A DNA stretch of 45,465 bases, from contig JALFLB010000033.1 of the NCBI GenBank assembly GCA_022775045.1, forward strand, positions 1-45,465, given 5' to 3'. A program made the position numbers and the translations under genes. The number at the start of each line of letters is the position of its first letter. The first letter of the stretch is position 1. Source of the stretch: Agathobacter sp. Lineage in GTDB: Bacteria > Bacillota > Clostridia > Lachnospirales > Lachnospiraceae. Below, in pieces: positions 8,449 to 17,606 of the stretch. A model generated the notes under the pieces. The model did no database searches. It was not told the origin of the DNA and saw nothing but the letters and a program-made list of their open reading frames with translations.

Positions 8449-9567
8449 TTACTGTGCCAAGAATTCTTTAATTCTATTACTTACTTCTATAACATCATCA
8501 TTAGTTAATTCAAAATGCATCGGAAGGCAAAGAAGCTCTTCGTATGCTTTTTCAGTAATAGGTAAGCTTATACCCTCTTTAGCAAAAAGACTAAAGTGAT
8601 GGCATGGGATGTAACTGATACCAGATTCAATGTCATGCTCCATCAAGAAATCCTTGAGGGCATTTCTCTTTCCATTTTCAACTCTAATTACATACATAAA
8701 CGGAGTAATTGTATCGTAGCAATCCGGCATTAACTTAATACCTTGAACATCCTTTAACTGTTCATCGTATAGATGACAAAGCTCTCTTCTTCTTTCAATA
8801 AACATGTCAACCTTTTTTAGCTGTGCAAGACCAATTCCAGCATTGATGTTACTCATATGATATCTATAGCCAAGAGTAGGAACATCATATACCCAAGAAC
8901 GCTTCTTCCAATCCTTAACATGCATGGTCTTTCTATCAATACCAAGAAGTCTCTTTTTTCTAGAAAGGTCATCAAAAGCCTCATCGTTAGTGACTACTGC
9001 ACCACCTTCACCGCAAGTCATTACCTTAATAGAATCAAAGCTAAAGCACGTAATGTCTCCAAAAGAACCTATCTTCTTTCCTTTGTAATACGTACCGAAA
9101 GCGTGGGCTGCATCTTCTATGATCCGAATACCAGTTTCCTCTTTAATCTTCATCAGCTCATCCATATCGCAAGGTCTTCCTGCATAATGAACAGGAATAA
9201 TTGCCTTTGTTTTAGATGTAATCTTCTTCTTTACATCTTCTACATCCATCAAGAATGTGTCCGGATGAATTTCACAGAATACAGGAGTTCCCCCACACAT
9301 CTGAACAGCCTGAGCAGTTGCAACAAAGGTCATAGACGGCATGATAACTTCATCACCAGGTTTAATACCGATAGTGTCCATGGCAAGATGTAATGCGTTC
9401 GTACCGGTACTTGTAGTAATCACAAATCTATCAGTTTCAAGATACTCCGCCATCTTCTGCTCGAACTCATTAGTTTTATACGCGAGCCCAAAATATCCAT
9501 ACTCAAACGCCTCTTTAACTTCAGCAAGTTCCTCTGCTCCACAGCAGCCTCTAGATGATTTAATCAT
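8449..9567 (-). CDS. DegT/DnrJ/EryC1/StrS aminotransferase of the putative CDP-amino-sugar branch
   Basis: A 372-residue sugar aminotransferase: TTSTGTNALHLA near 51, IIEDAAHAFG near 149 with the PLP-binding aspartate, and FSFDSIKVMTCGEGGA with Schiff-base lysine K181. Retention of this lysine and the absence of a Fe-S cysteine set argue against RfbH (CDP-4-keto-6-deoxyglucose 3-dehydrase), the usual next enzyme after RfbG, which has histidine instead. It therefore most likely aminates C4 of the CDP-4-keto-6-deoxyhexose made by RfbG, possibly after epimerization. The start ATG has GGAGGA in the tail of the upstream Nudix gene. It differs clearly from the FdtB-like paralog at 5282-6379. Confidence 0.82.
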   Translation of the reverse strand: MIKSSRGCCGAEELAEVKEAFEYGYFGLAYKTNEFEQKMAEYLETDRFVITTSTGTNALHLAMDTIGIKPGDEVIMPSMTFVATAQAVQMCGGTPVFCEIHPDTFLMDVEDVKKKITSKTKAIIPVHYAGRPCDMDELMKIKEETGIRIIEDAAHAFGTYYKGKKIGSFGDITCFSFDSIKVMTCGEGGAVVTNDEAFDDLSRKKRLLGIDRKTMHVKDWKKRSWVYDVPTLGYRYHMSNINAGIGLAQLKKVDMFIERRRELCHLYDEQLKDVQGIKLMPDCYDTITPFMYVIRVENGKRNALKDFLMEHDIESGISYIPCHHFSLFAKEGISLPITEKAYEELLCLPMHFELTNDDVIEVSNRIKEFLAQ

Positions 9568-9568
9568 T

Positions 9569-10129
9569 TTATTTTTCCTCCAAATTTAAGTATTTTCTAA
9601 TAATATCTATGTAAAGATCCTGATGCTCTGGTAGTAAATCATCAGGAACTTCCGAAAACCATTTCATATAACCAGCGTCATGTTCCGACTTATCACCATT
9701 ATTTATTTGGAATCCGTCAGGAAGTCGTGCCTCATATAGAATGGAAATATTATGTGATCTTTCTAATTGATCTTTGAGCCATGGACGGTCTCTTTTCATG
9801 AATGCTTCACGAGTAACAATAGGATTTTTATTGTAAATCACAGATGAACCTATTTCAGACAAGGCGGTCTTCTGAATTCGCTCATCTAATGTTTCTTGAA
9901 TTCGAATACAGCCGCCCGGTATATGCCAGCCAGTACCATAATATTTGTCACTCCTCCACGTTAGTAACACCTCTCCGTTATCATTGATTATCAATAAATC
10001 AATATTAGGTGTGGGCATTAAACTCGTGGCGAACTCAAATAATGGTTCCGGCAGACCATCTCTAAAATCAATTCCTCGTTTCTTTACAATCTCTCTAACT
10101 TTCTCTATTGCTACTTCAAGTTCATCCAT
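9569..10129 (-). CDS. Nudix-fold NDP-sugar hydrolase, GDP-mannose mannosyl hydrolase (Gmm)-like
   Basis: A 186-residue Nudix-fold protein: NIDLLIINDNGEVLLTWRS at 48-66, GTGWHIPGG, then a degenerate Nudix box. Where the standard motif has REuxEExG, this protein has KTALSEIG, retaining the first-half G-x5-E and only the last glutamate. That is the pattern seen in Gmm, which hydrolyses GDP-mannose by attack at the sugar carbon and lacks the normal Nudix glutamates. The gene lies between rfbG and an aminotransferase, so it may trim an NDP-sugar of this locus, perhaps a CDP-sugar. The true substrate is unknown. Start has GGAG 8 bp upstream. Confidence 0.75.
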   Translation of the reverse strand: MDELEVAIEKVREIVKKRGIDFRDGLPEPLFEFATSLMPTPNIDLLIINDNGEVLLTWRSDKYYGTGWHIPGGCIRIQETLDERIQKTALSEIGSSVIYNKNPIVTREAFMKRDRPWLKDQLERSHNISILYEARLPDGFQINNGDKSEHDAGYMKWFSEVPDDLLPEHQDLYIDIIRKYLNLEEK

Positions 10130-10132
10130 CGT

Positions 10133-11179
10133 CTAACTCCTTAAAAATTCTTCAATCTCTTTATCCATGCAAGCTCGAACATCTCCACCTTCGACCCAGC
10201 ACTTGCTCCATTCGACTACTTTTTCAATTGCCTTGTCCAAATTCCAATGAGGCTTCCATCCAAAAGTAGTCTTTAGCTTAGAACAATCTAGTTTCAAGAA
10301 GTTGGCTTCATGCGGGCCTCCATCATACTGATTAACCCATTTCATGCCTTCTCCCCAGTGCTTAACAAACAAATCAACCAGGGCTCCGGTCTGGAAGCAA
10401 TCTTGATCATCGGGTCCAACATTGTAGTAGCCCGCATACTTCTTATCTTCGTACTGTTTTGCAGCAATCATCAGATAAGCATATAGAGGTTCAAGGACAT
10501 GCTGATATGGACGAGTAGAGTAGGGATTGCGAACTACAATATCCTCATGTTTAATAGCTGCTCTAATGCAATCAGGGATAATTCTGTCATTAGCAAAATC
10601 TCCACCACCAATTACATTACCTGCACGTGCAGTAGATACAGCAATACCCATATCATTGAAAAAAGAATTGATATAGGAATGAGTAACCAGTTCTGAGCAG
10701 GACTTGGAGTTGGAATATGGATCATAACCATCCAGTTCTTCGTTCTCTCTATATCCCCATGCCCATTCCTTATTCAGGTAAACCTTGTCTGTCGTCACAT
10801 TTAAAAAAGACTTAACCGTCCTACTTTGTCTAACACATTCACAGATATTTACAGTTCCCATTACATTTGTTTCGTATGTATAAACTGGATCCTTATAGCT
10901 ATCTCTTACAATAGGTTGAGCAGCTAAATGGAGAACAATTTCCGGCTGAGCTTCATGAAATGCTTTTTTAAGTGCATCCAAATCCCTTATATCCCCAATA
11001 ATGGAATGTATATCATTCTCAATTCCCGCTATCTCAAATAGCGATGGGTTGGTTGGTGGATTAAGAGAATACCCGGTAACTTCTGCTCCAGCATTCACTA
11101 AAATCTTGCAAAGCCAAGAACCCTTAAATCCAGTGTGGCCTGTTACGAATACTTTCTTTCCCTTATAAAACTCTAACAT
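10133..11179 (-). CDS. rfbG: CDP-glucose 4,6-dehydratase
   Basis: A 348-residue extended short-chain dehydrogenase. It has the NAD-binding VTGHTGFKGSW (12-22; GxxGxxG variant typical of RfbG), HLAAQP near 84, NVTTDKVY with catalytic TDK (near 130), and YDPYSNSKS with Y155 and K159. RfbG converts CDP-D-glucose to CDP-4-keto-6-deoxy-D-glucose. It follows rfbF directly (1 bp apart), which makes the substrate. The RBS is GGAGGAATA. The usual partners for 3-deoxygenation (RfbH/E3 reductase) are absent; an aminotransferase and an epimerase follow instead. Confidence 0.93.
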   Translation of the reverse strand: MLEFYKGKKVFVTGHTGFKGSWLCKILVNAGAEVTGYSLNPPTNPSLFEIAGIENDIHSIIGDIRDLDALKKAFHEAQPEIVLHLAAQPIVRDSYKDPVYTYETNVMGTVNICECVRQSRTVKSFLNVTTDKVYLNKEWAWGYRENEELDGYDPYSNSKSCSELVTHSYINSFFNDMGIAVSTARAGNVIGGGDFANDRIIPDCIRAAIKHEDIVVRNPYSTRPYQHVLEPLYAYLMIAAKQYEDKKYAGYYNVGPDDQDCFQTGALVDLFVKHWGEGMKWVNQYDGGPHEANFLKLDCSKLKTTFGWKPHWNLDKAIEKVVEWSKCWVEGGDVRACMDKEIEEFLRS

Positions 11180-11180
11180 A

Positions 11181-11963
11181 TTATTCCTCCCACACTTTCC
11201 ATGGAGCGTTACCAGATTCCCAAAGCTTCTCTATCTGCTGCTTTTCTCTTAGCGTATCCATGCACTGCCAGTAGCCCTTGTGGATATAACCTGCAAGCTG
11301 TCGCTCAGCAACCAATTTTTCCATAGGGTCATTCTCAAATGATGTGCTATCTCCTTCAATATAATTAAAGATTTCTGGCTGAAATACCATAAAACCAATG
11401 TTAATCATGTCACCATCTGTTTTAGACTTTTCACGGAATGCTTTAATTAGACCATCCTTACCAGCCTCAACAACGCCCTTATTTTGACCAAAATTGTACA
11501 TGGTCATTGTGCCTATTTTTCCGTGTTGCTTATGGTATTCAATCAACTTCTTAATGTTAACATCACCAACTGCATCACCATAAGTAAGCATAAATGGTTC
11601 GTTGCCAACATAATCTTTGATTCTTTTTACTCTTCCGCCGGTTTCGGTTTTTAGCCCTGTATCTACAACTGTTACTTTCCAGTGTTCAGCGTGTTTATTA
11701 TGAATAATCATCTTGTTTTCATCGCCGGTATAATCGAATGTAATGTCAGAAGTATGTAAGAAATAATCGGCAAACCATTCTTTAATAATGTGTTGTTTAT
11801 AACCAGCACAGATAATAAACTCATTAAAACCATAACTAGAATAAATCTTCATAATATGCCACAATATTGGCATTGTTCCAATTTCAATCATCGGTTTTGG
11901 TTTAAGCACAGATTCTTCTGAAATTCTAGTTCCAAAACCTCCTGCAAGAATTACTACTTTCAT
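11181..11963 (-). CDS. rfbF: Glucose-1-phosphate cytidylyltransferase
   Basis: A 260-residue nucleotidyltransferase matching RfbF over its length. It starts KVVILAGGFGTRISEES and continues KPMIEIGTMPILWHIMKIY, distinguishing it from RmlA and GalU. TYGDAVGDVN around 128 carries the metal-binding aspartate. It makes CDP-glucose from CTP and glucose-1-phosphate and so commits sugar to the CDP branch (rfbF, rfbG, then aminotransferase and epimerase-like genes). RBS GGAGGATTAG. It is the first gene of this sub-cassette after the glycosyltransferase block. Confidence 0.93.
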   Translation of the reverse strand: MKVVILAGGFGTRISEESVLKPKPMIEIGTMPILWHIMKIYSSYGFNEFIICAGYKQHIIKEWFADYFLHTSDITFDYTGDENKMIIHNKHAEHWKVTVVDTGLKTETGGRVKRIKDYVGNEPFMLTYGDAVGDVNIKKLIEYHKQHGKIGTMTMYNFGQNKGVVEAGKDGLIKAFREKSKTDGDMINIGFMVFQPEIFNYIEGDSTSFENDPMEKLVAERQLAGYIHKGYWQCMDTLREKQQIEKLWESGNAPWKVWEE

Positions 11964-11967
11964 TTAG

Positions 11968-13203
11968 CTAATCCTCCTTCTCAATTGCGCTGACGCTATA
12001 TTCTTTTAAATGTTTCCGTGAGTTAATATACGAATTTAAACTGTGTAATATCACATCAAAGTGTGACAACTTACTTTTACTTTCATCTATTGAGTTTATA
12101 TATTCAAAAAAAGCATCGATATTATAATGGAATTTAACTGCCTTATAGCACTTAACCGCAACATTATGATATTCTTCGAAATCCATATCTAATAATCTTC
12201 TTAATTGATCTATAGCATTACCTTCATATGCAACAAGAAGCTCAGGCTTTTCATAAAAAATATGATTTCCTATAAAATCAAAAGTGTTATATTTCACAGC
12301 TATAGATGGCACACACTCAACTGCAGCATCTATAATTGCGGTTCCCATGCCTATAGACATAAAACAATTACCAATAAGATCTTTTAAATCAGCATAATCC
12401 ATCCACTTGTGATAACGGATACACTCCCTTGTTTCATCTGAAAGCGTAAGGATTTTGTCTTTTAACTTATCAACATCATCTTTTTCTCCTGAACAAATTA
12501 ATTCTAGAGAAATATCTGTGTATTCTTTCTTTAATGTTTCAAACGCCTCAAGAAGGCCAAATACATAACCTTTATATGGAAAATCGGCTCTACAAGCTGA
12601 GATAATCGTTTTAGATTTAAACGATTTTGCAATTTTTTCATCCATTTCTAATTCTGTATAATAAGGAATTATCATTGGAAGCAGTTGTATATGCATATGT
12701 CTTGACAAATTCAAGCCATAGTATGATTCTGTTCTTGCCAAAATATCATTATCCATACAAAGCATCCCCCCGCTTACATTGAGTTTCGAAATAAGCGGTT
12801 TGTACATTCCTTTGATGATTTTTTGACACACTTTATTTGAGTACCCCAATCCCTTTAAATACGTGTCAGGATGAATAGCATACAAGCAATTTTTGAATGT
12901 AGAATTTGTTTTCTTTTTTATAATCTCAATATCCATATACTGTTTAAAAATAAAACTTATACAAGTACATTCGCTTTCACAATCCCTCAGAATATTTTGT
13001 TCAAGTAATTTTATGTTTCCGGTATCAAAAACAAATATTTCTACACATAAAGACTTTAATTTATCTACAATCTCCTTATTGCCTGCCTTTGGTGTATATA
13101 TGAGAAACATATTTTTTGTTCTTTTCGCCCATTCAGCCATTCGCAAAAGCAGAGTAGTTGAACCACCATATGTGTCTAAATAATCATTTACTATATATTT
13201 CAT
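11968..13203 (-). CDS. GT-B fold glycosyltransferase (family 4-like)
   Basis: A 411-residue protein starting KYIVNDYLDTYGGSTTLLLR, a glycine loop typical of GT-B acceptor domains. The C-terminal half has the donor-domain start TIISACRADFPYKGYVFGLLEAF (spanning about 198-220) and a weak E-containing segment near AAVECVPSIAV that replaces the classic EX7E motif. It is AT-rich with no membrane helices. It probably adds one sugar of the repeat unit at the cytoplasmic face. Donor and acceptor cannot be read from sequence. The ATG lies 12 bp after the upstream GT2 gene. Confidence 0.72.
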   Translation of the reverse strand: MKYIVNDYLDTYGGSTTLLLRMAEWAKRTKNMFLIYTPKAGNKEIVDKLKSLCVEIFVFDTGNIKLLEQNILRDCESECTCISFIFKQYMDIEIIKKKTNSTFKNCLYAIHPDTYLKGLGYSNKVCQKIIKGMYKPLISKLNVSGGMLCMDNDILARTESYYGLNLSRHMHIQLLPMIIPYYTELEMDEKIAKSFKSKTIISACRADFPYKGYVFGLLEAFETLKKEYTDISLELICSGEKDDVDKLKDKILTLSDETRECIRYHKWMDYADLKDLIGNCFMSIGMGTAIIDAAVECVPSIAVKYNTFDFIGNHIFYEKPELLVAYEGNAIDQLRRLLDMDFEEYHNVAVKCYKAVKFHYNIDAFFEYINSIDESKSKLSHFDVILHSLNSYINSRKHLKEYSVSAIEKED

Positions 13204-13215
13204 ATGCTTTTTATC

Positions 13216-14133
13216 CTATAACATTTTTTTTGTAAAGTACCTATTATATATATTTTTTACTACTATTGGTGGCATTGCCGTTAACAAATAGAAAAATAAA
13301 GCTCTTATATTATTCTTAATATATGGCTTCATTAATTCATGACTTTGCTTATAGTTTTCTCTCTCTATACATAGCTTAGCTGATGTATAATCCCTCAAAA
13401 ATTCAATTCTATTAATCACATCATTATGATCTTCGATAAAATTAGGTATGGATTCAATCAAATTCTCCATAACTATTTCATATTCATGTGGGATAGAATC
13501 TTTTAATTTTAAAGAATGCATACTACCATGTACTCTATATGTTGATAATGGTTTCTCGTAATAATAAACGCCTCCTATAGATGCTAAGCGCAAAAACATA
13601 TCAAATTCCTCCGCATAAGACAATCTTATATCAAATAGTTTTGACATGTTCTTCAAGCTACTAGTCCTTATCATAACGGAGCTTAACCCATACTTATAAT
13701 TAATCGCGAAGTCATCATAGTCCATAAACCCAGTTTTTCTATCTCTAATTACAACTTCATTTGTATTAGTCATCATATTTAGCATTTGATTATTAGCGAT
13801 ATTAATAACACAATCGTTAAATTTATCCATCAATTCGACTTGTATTTTTAATTTATCTTTGTCCCACAAATCATCACTATCTAAAAACGCAATATATTCT
13901 CCATTACATCTTTCTATGGCGTAATTTCTTGCCTCTCCTAAAGGTAGATTATGACCAGTTTTAAAATACTTCAAACGATCATCAAACTCCATAGCGATTT
14001 CAGCTGTATGATCTGTTGAGCAGTTATCAATAAATATGATTTCAAAATCTCTGTATGTCTGATTTCGTAATGAATCTAAGGTCTCTCTCAAAAATTCATC
14101 TCCGTTATAACAATTTATAACAACACTAACCAT
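13216..14133 (-). CDS. Family 2 (GT-A) glycosyltransferase
   Basis: A 305-residue inverting glycosyltransferase with the GT2 start VSVVINCYNGDEFLRETLDSL, FIDNCSTDHT near residue 35, and the metal-binding AFLDSDDLWDKDKL around 83-96 (DxD as DSD). It lacks membrane helices except a hydrophobic C-terminal segment (FFYLLTAMPPIVV). Likely adds one residue of the capsule repeat unit. RBS GGAGGTATTGT. Cotranscribed with the Wzy gene 19 bp upstream. Confidence 0.85.
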   Translation of the reverse strand: MVSVVINCYNGDEFLRETLDSLRNQTYRDFEIIFIDNCSTDHTAEIAMEFDDRLKYFKTGHNLPLGEARNYAIERCNGEYIAFLDSDDLWDKDKLKIQVELMDKFNDCVINIANNQMLNMMTNTNEVVIRDRKTGFMDYDDFAINYKYGLSSVMIRTSSLKNMSKLFDIRLSYAEEFDMFLRLASIGGVYYYEKPLSTYRVHGSMHSLKLKDSIPHEYEIVMENLIESIPNFIEDHNDVINRIEFLRDYTSAKLCIERENYKQSHELMKPYIKNNIRALFFYLLTAMPPIVVKNIYNRYFTKKML

Positions 14134-14152
14134 ACAATACCTCCTCCATACG

Positions 14153-15463
14153 TCAAATTTTAACTCTAGTTTTTATGTGTTTTTCAAAAAACCAAATGAA
14201 TAAAAAACTCATCCACATATCCGGAGAAAGAAAAATGGTAAAAGTCATCTCATCGTAGAATTGAAACAACACTCCATAAAACACAAAAGAATATATGATT
14301 TTACTTACATTTTTATAACTTAACAAACTTTTATAGTACAAAACAGACCAAATACATCCAACTACAAAAGATAATAGAAAAACGCCTACTAACCCAAAAT
14401 CAGCATAATAAATAAAAAAACAAGTAAATACATTACCCAAATTAATCCCTGTTCTTGATGTTAACCAGCCCGGATTAGCACTCATTCCTATATCCGCATC
14501 AAAGAACTTAACAAAATATCTATAAAAACTCGAAAAAGTATTTCTCCCCCATATCTCTGGTTGATGGAATCCAATTGCTTTTCTCAGTATCACATCGAAT
14601 AGTTCAATTGGTCCCCCGAAATATTCAGTTACATAAGTAACAATATCTGTTTGTTCTGCCCTTCCAACTAGAGACTTTACACAATAAAATAACAATAGTG
14701 AAAAAACGGCAATCACTATTACTTTAGCTATTAATGAAATCTTAACCTTAATTCTCTTACCGTATTTTACAAAATACAATAAGCCGTATATTACTATAGG
14801 ACCTAAGATTAATTGCAATAGTCTAAATCTTCCTCCAGTTAATAAACTGCACATTAAATCAGGAAGCACAGGAAATAATAAATATAGTTGACTTTTTATA
14901 CTTTTGCCCGCCATTACATTTCTAATACAATAAAAAATAAAAATTGTCGTAAATGCTTTTGATATTCTAACTAATATATTTACAAAAAAAGAAACACTAG
15001 CCCCTTGAAATCCTGTAGCTTGTCTAAATATATACATCATTGTTGTAAAACTACCAAAACCAGCTATTCTTACTACTTCAATAAAATATAAAAATAATAC
15101 AAAAAAATCAAAAGCAAAAACCAGTAGAACAAGATTTCTATTTATTGATACAAACTCATTATTCTTGAAATCTTGGGTGCCTTTATTCATTCTGTTAATT
15201 TTTCCTACTCTTAACAATTTTTTCTTGTACACTAATTGGCATATAATATTTGCTATTACAAACGTTAAACAGCCGCCCGATATTACAAACACCGTTAACT
15301 GGTCTGTATTTATTTCCCACAATGCTGCGTTATAGCACATGCATAAACACGAAAATGTAAATGAACCACACATCAGAAATCCTGGTGAAAATGGATCACA
15401 ACCCATTGAAATAAATGAGAATAAAGTCAATATTATCAGTATTATTAATAATGTATATTGCAT
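14153..15463 (-). CDS. wzy: Wzy-like oligosaccharide repeat-unit polymerase
   Basis: A 436-residue polytopic membrane protein with about 11-12 hydrophobic segments and a large external loop around residues 265-345 (GRAEQTDIVTYVTEYFGGP to NVFTCFF), the usual Wzy/EpsG-type layout. Wzy polymerizes flipped repeat units outside the membrane. I chose the ATG at 15463 because GAGGG lies 5 bp upstream; an ATG five codons earlier overlaps the preceding gene and has no good ribosome binding site. It is the only polymerase candidate in the locus and is strongly AT-rich. The call rests on topology and context. Confidence 0.8.
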   Translation of the reverse strand: MQYTLLIILIILTLFSFISMGCDPFSPGFLMCGSFTFSCLCMCYNAALWEINTDQLTVFVISGGCLTFVIANIICQLVYKKKLLRVGKINRMNKGTQDFKNNEFVSINRNLVLLVFAFDFFVLFLYFIEVVRIAGFGSFTTMMYIFRQATGFQGASVSFFVNILVRISKAFTTIFIFYCIRNVMAGKSIKSQLYLLFPVLPDLMCSLLTGGRFRLLQLILGPIVIYGLLYFVKYGKRIKVKISLIAKVIVIAVFSLLLFYCVKSLVGRAEQTDIVTYVTEYFGGPIELFDVILRKAIGFHQPEIWGRNTFSSFYRYFVKFFDADIGMSANPGWLTSRTGINLGNVFTCFFIYYADFGLVGVFLLSFVVGCIWSVLYYKSLLSYKNVSKIIYSFVFYGVLFQFYDEMTFTIFLSPDMWMSFLFIWFFEKHIKTRVKI

Positions 15464-15471
15464 ATAGTCCC

Positions 15472-16464
15472 TCACCATTTTCCATAATTTATTAAAATTT
15501 GTAACCTTCTAAATAGCTTAAACACATAAATCATAAAATCATATCCGAAATATGTTAACACTAAAGATATTCTAACTTTTTTTCTTGCGTATACATTAGA
15601 TATAACGCTTTTTCTGTATTTATTTATAAAAGCGACAATTTCTCTTCTTTCATTTTCAAACATACTTTTATCACTTTTAGATATCATAAGTAAAAAAATT
15701 AATGCTGTATTTATAGATCGAGATAAAAACTGTGAATAATACTTAGGTTCAACTTTATGCAAAATGTCTATAAGCTCAAGTAAAGATTCGTATTTTTTCT
15801 TGTTAAATGATCCTCTAATTAATCCAACACTATCATCCTTGTAAATATAATTTCTAGCTGATCCAATAACCATATTCGAAACGTTATTAAAACAATTAAA
15901 ATTGAATACGAAATCTTCACTTATTGACATTTTCTCATTAAATTTTAAATTTTTTATCGCACTTTTCTTATATAATTTTCCCCAAACCGAAGTGATATCA
16001 TTTCCATAATAATAGGAATGCATATAACATAATGCATCTATAGCTTCATTTTTATCCAACACTGTTATCTCGTTATTTACACTTTTTTTATTTTTTTTTG
16101 TACTATAGTCACAGCAACAACAACTTATTTCTGCATTATTATCCCTTAACAGTTGAACCAAATATCTTAAATATTCTTCTTTTAAGCAATCATCCCCATC
16201 AACAAATGTAATATATTCGCCAGTGGCATTGGCTAATCCATAATTTCTTGCAGACGATACCCCTCCATTTTTCTTATGAAAAACTCTTATCTTATCAGAT
16301 TTATAAATGTCACATATTGCTCCACAATCATCCGGTGATCCATCATCAATTAGTAATAGCTCCCAATTCTTATAAGATTGTTTAATAATACTATTAATAA
16401 GATTATGCAATAAATTATATTCTATTTTATAAACAGGAACTATTATTGAAATCTTCCCTTCCAT
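15472..16464 (-). CDS. Family 2 (GT-A) glycosyltransferase
   Basis: A 330-residue GT2 enzyme: ISIIVPVYKIEYNLLHNLI at the start, LLIDDGSPDDCG near 36, KKNGGVSSARNYGL near 64, and TFVDGDDCLKEEY near 88 with the metal-binding DGD. This is the EpsJ/WaaB-like subgroup common in capsule loci. Its C-terminus is basic with a hydrophobic stretch, suggesting loose membrane contact. Probably adds a sugar to the lipid-linked repeat unit. The donor is unknown. Confidence 0.85.
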   Translation of the reverse strand: MEGKISIIVPVYKIEYNLLHNLINSIIKQSYKNWELLLIDDGSPDDCGAICDIYKSDKIRVFHKKNGGVSSARNYGLANATGEYITFVDGDDCLKEEYLRYLVQLLRDNNAEISCCCCDYSTKKNKKSVNNEITVLDKNEAIDALCYMHSYYYGNDITSVWGKLYKKSAIKNLKFNEKMSISEDFVFNFNCFNNVSNMVIGSARNYIYKDDSVGLIRGSFNKKKYESLLELIDILHKVEPKYYSQFLSRSINTALIFLLMISKSDKSMFENERREIVAFINKYRKSVISNVYARKKVRISLVLTYFGYDFMIYVFKLFRRLQILINYGKW

Positions 16465-16495
16465 ATTCTCACCTCAAGCAATTAAGCAAAAAACA

Positions 16496-17581
16496 TCAAA
16501 TCAATCCCTCATACAATTCTTCACATTCTTTAGCTACTCTACGAGCATCAAATCTTTCTTTCACAGTCCTTAGCCCGTTCGCAACTATTTCTTTTCTCTT
16601 ATCTTCATCGTTGGCAAGTTCAACCACCTTCTCAGCAGCTGAATCCCAATCATCTTTCTCTACCAACATTCCATTCACTCCATCCTCAATCAGATATGGG
16701 ATGGCATCTACCTTCGTGGCTACAATTGGCACACCTGCCAACATATACTCAGGAATGGCTAAACCGAAGCCTTCCCATCGGCTAAGCAAACAACCAACAT
16801 CAAATTTGCTCATATAAGCCATCGGGTTGTTAACCCATCCAGTGATGAACAAGTTCACTCCCAGCTTCTCAGCTAGTTGCTCAATTTCTTTTCTCTCTTC
16901 TTCTCTGCCTTCAAGAACATCACCAACAATAATAAAAAAGGAGTTTTTGATCTCCTTATGTACTTCTCCTGCCATTTTTACAAAAACATCTGGTGCCTTT
17001 TGTCGACAAATACGACCAACCATACCCACGACAAAAACATCTTCGGGAATGGGAAGTGCTACTTCTTCTTTTCTATATCCTTCTATATCGATTCCATTCT
17101 CGATCACATGAAGCTTATCTTCTTTACAGATTCCTTCTCTTAGTGCAGATACTTTTTCCGCTTCGGAAATACAGATAATTGCATCGCAGAAATGAGCCAT
17201 CAGTTTTTCCAGAGCAATAAAAGTCTTTTTCTTTCTGCTCTCCATATTGAAAGACCAGCCGTGTGGGTTATATACAACTTTTACATTAAGTCCTATACAC
17301 GCCATACGAGTAACTGCGCCAGCAATTGAAGAATGGGCGTATACTACATCTGGATTGTATTTTTTTATTTTACCTCTTAGTTCTTTTGCTTCTTTTATAG
17401 CTGATGCACCCATGCCATGTGTCATGTGCATAATTTCCACATGGTCAGCTAATCCTTCATAATCCTCTTTCTTATACAGTTGAGAAAGAATCATTATGTT
17501 TTCACAACTCGAATATTTCAGAAGGCAGCGCAAATATCTATCAACACCACCGATGCATTCTGCTACATGCAATACCTTCAT
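16496..17581 (-). CDS. Family 4 (GT-B) glycosyltransferase, EpsF/EpsD-like
   Basis: A 361-residue retaining glycosyltransferase: KVLHVAECIGGVDRYLRCLL start with the GG loop, YNPHGWSF and ICISEAEK in the N-domain, MVGRICRQKAPDVFVKMA starting the donor domain, and the EX7E motif in SRWEGFGLAIPEYMLAGVP. Full length for the family. In Wzy-dependent loci such an enzyme often adds the second sugar after WbaP. Its position first among the glycosyltransferases after the dTDP-sugar genes agrees with that, but this is inference. Confidence 0.87.
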   Translation of the reverse strand: MKVLHVAECIGGVDRYLRCLLKYSSCENIMILSQLYKKEDYEGLADHVEIMHMTHGMGASAIKEAKELRGKIKKYNPDVVYAHSSIAGAVTRMACIGLNVKVVYNPHGWSFNMESRKKKTFIALEKLMAHFCDAIICISEAEKVSALREGICKEDKLHVIENGIDIEGYRKEEVALPIPEDVFVVGMVGRICRQKAPDVFVKMAGEVHKEIKNSFFIIVGDVLEGREEERKEIEQLAEKLGVNLFITGWVNNPMAYMSKFDVGCLLSRWEGFGLAIPEYMLAGVPIVATKVDAIPYLIEDGVNGMLVEKDDWDSAAEKVVELANDEDKRKEIVANGLRTVKERFDARRVAKECEELYEGLI

Positions 17582-17606
17582 ATATGTTTCTCTCCCTTTT
17601 ATCCAA

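Noticed and set aside
8857..9393. 178-codon plus-strand frame opposite the aminotransferase
   Set aside because: It is antisense to a well-supported gene, lacks an SD and shows no domain features.
8449..9567. RfbH (CDP-4-keto-6-deoxyglucose 3-dehydrase) after rfbG
   Set aside because: The PLP lysine is retained and the protein is only 372 residues without an iron-sulfur cysteine set, so it is a normal aminotransferase.
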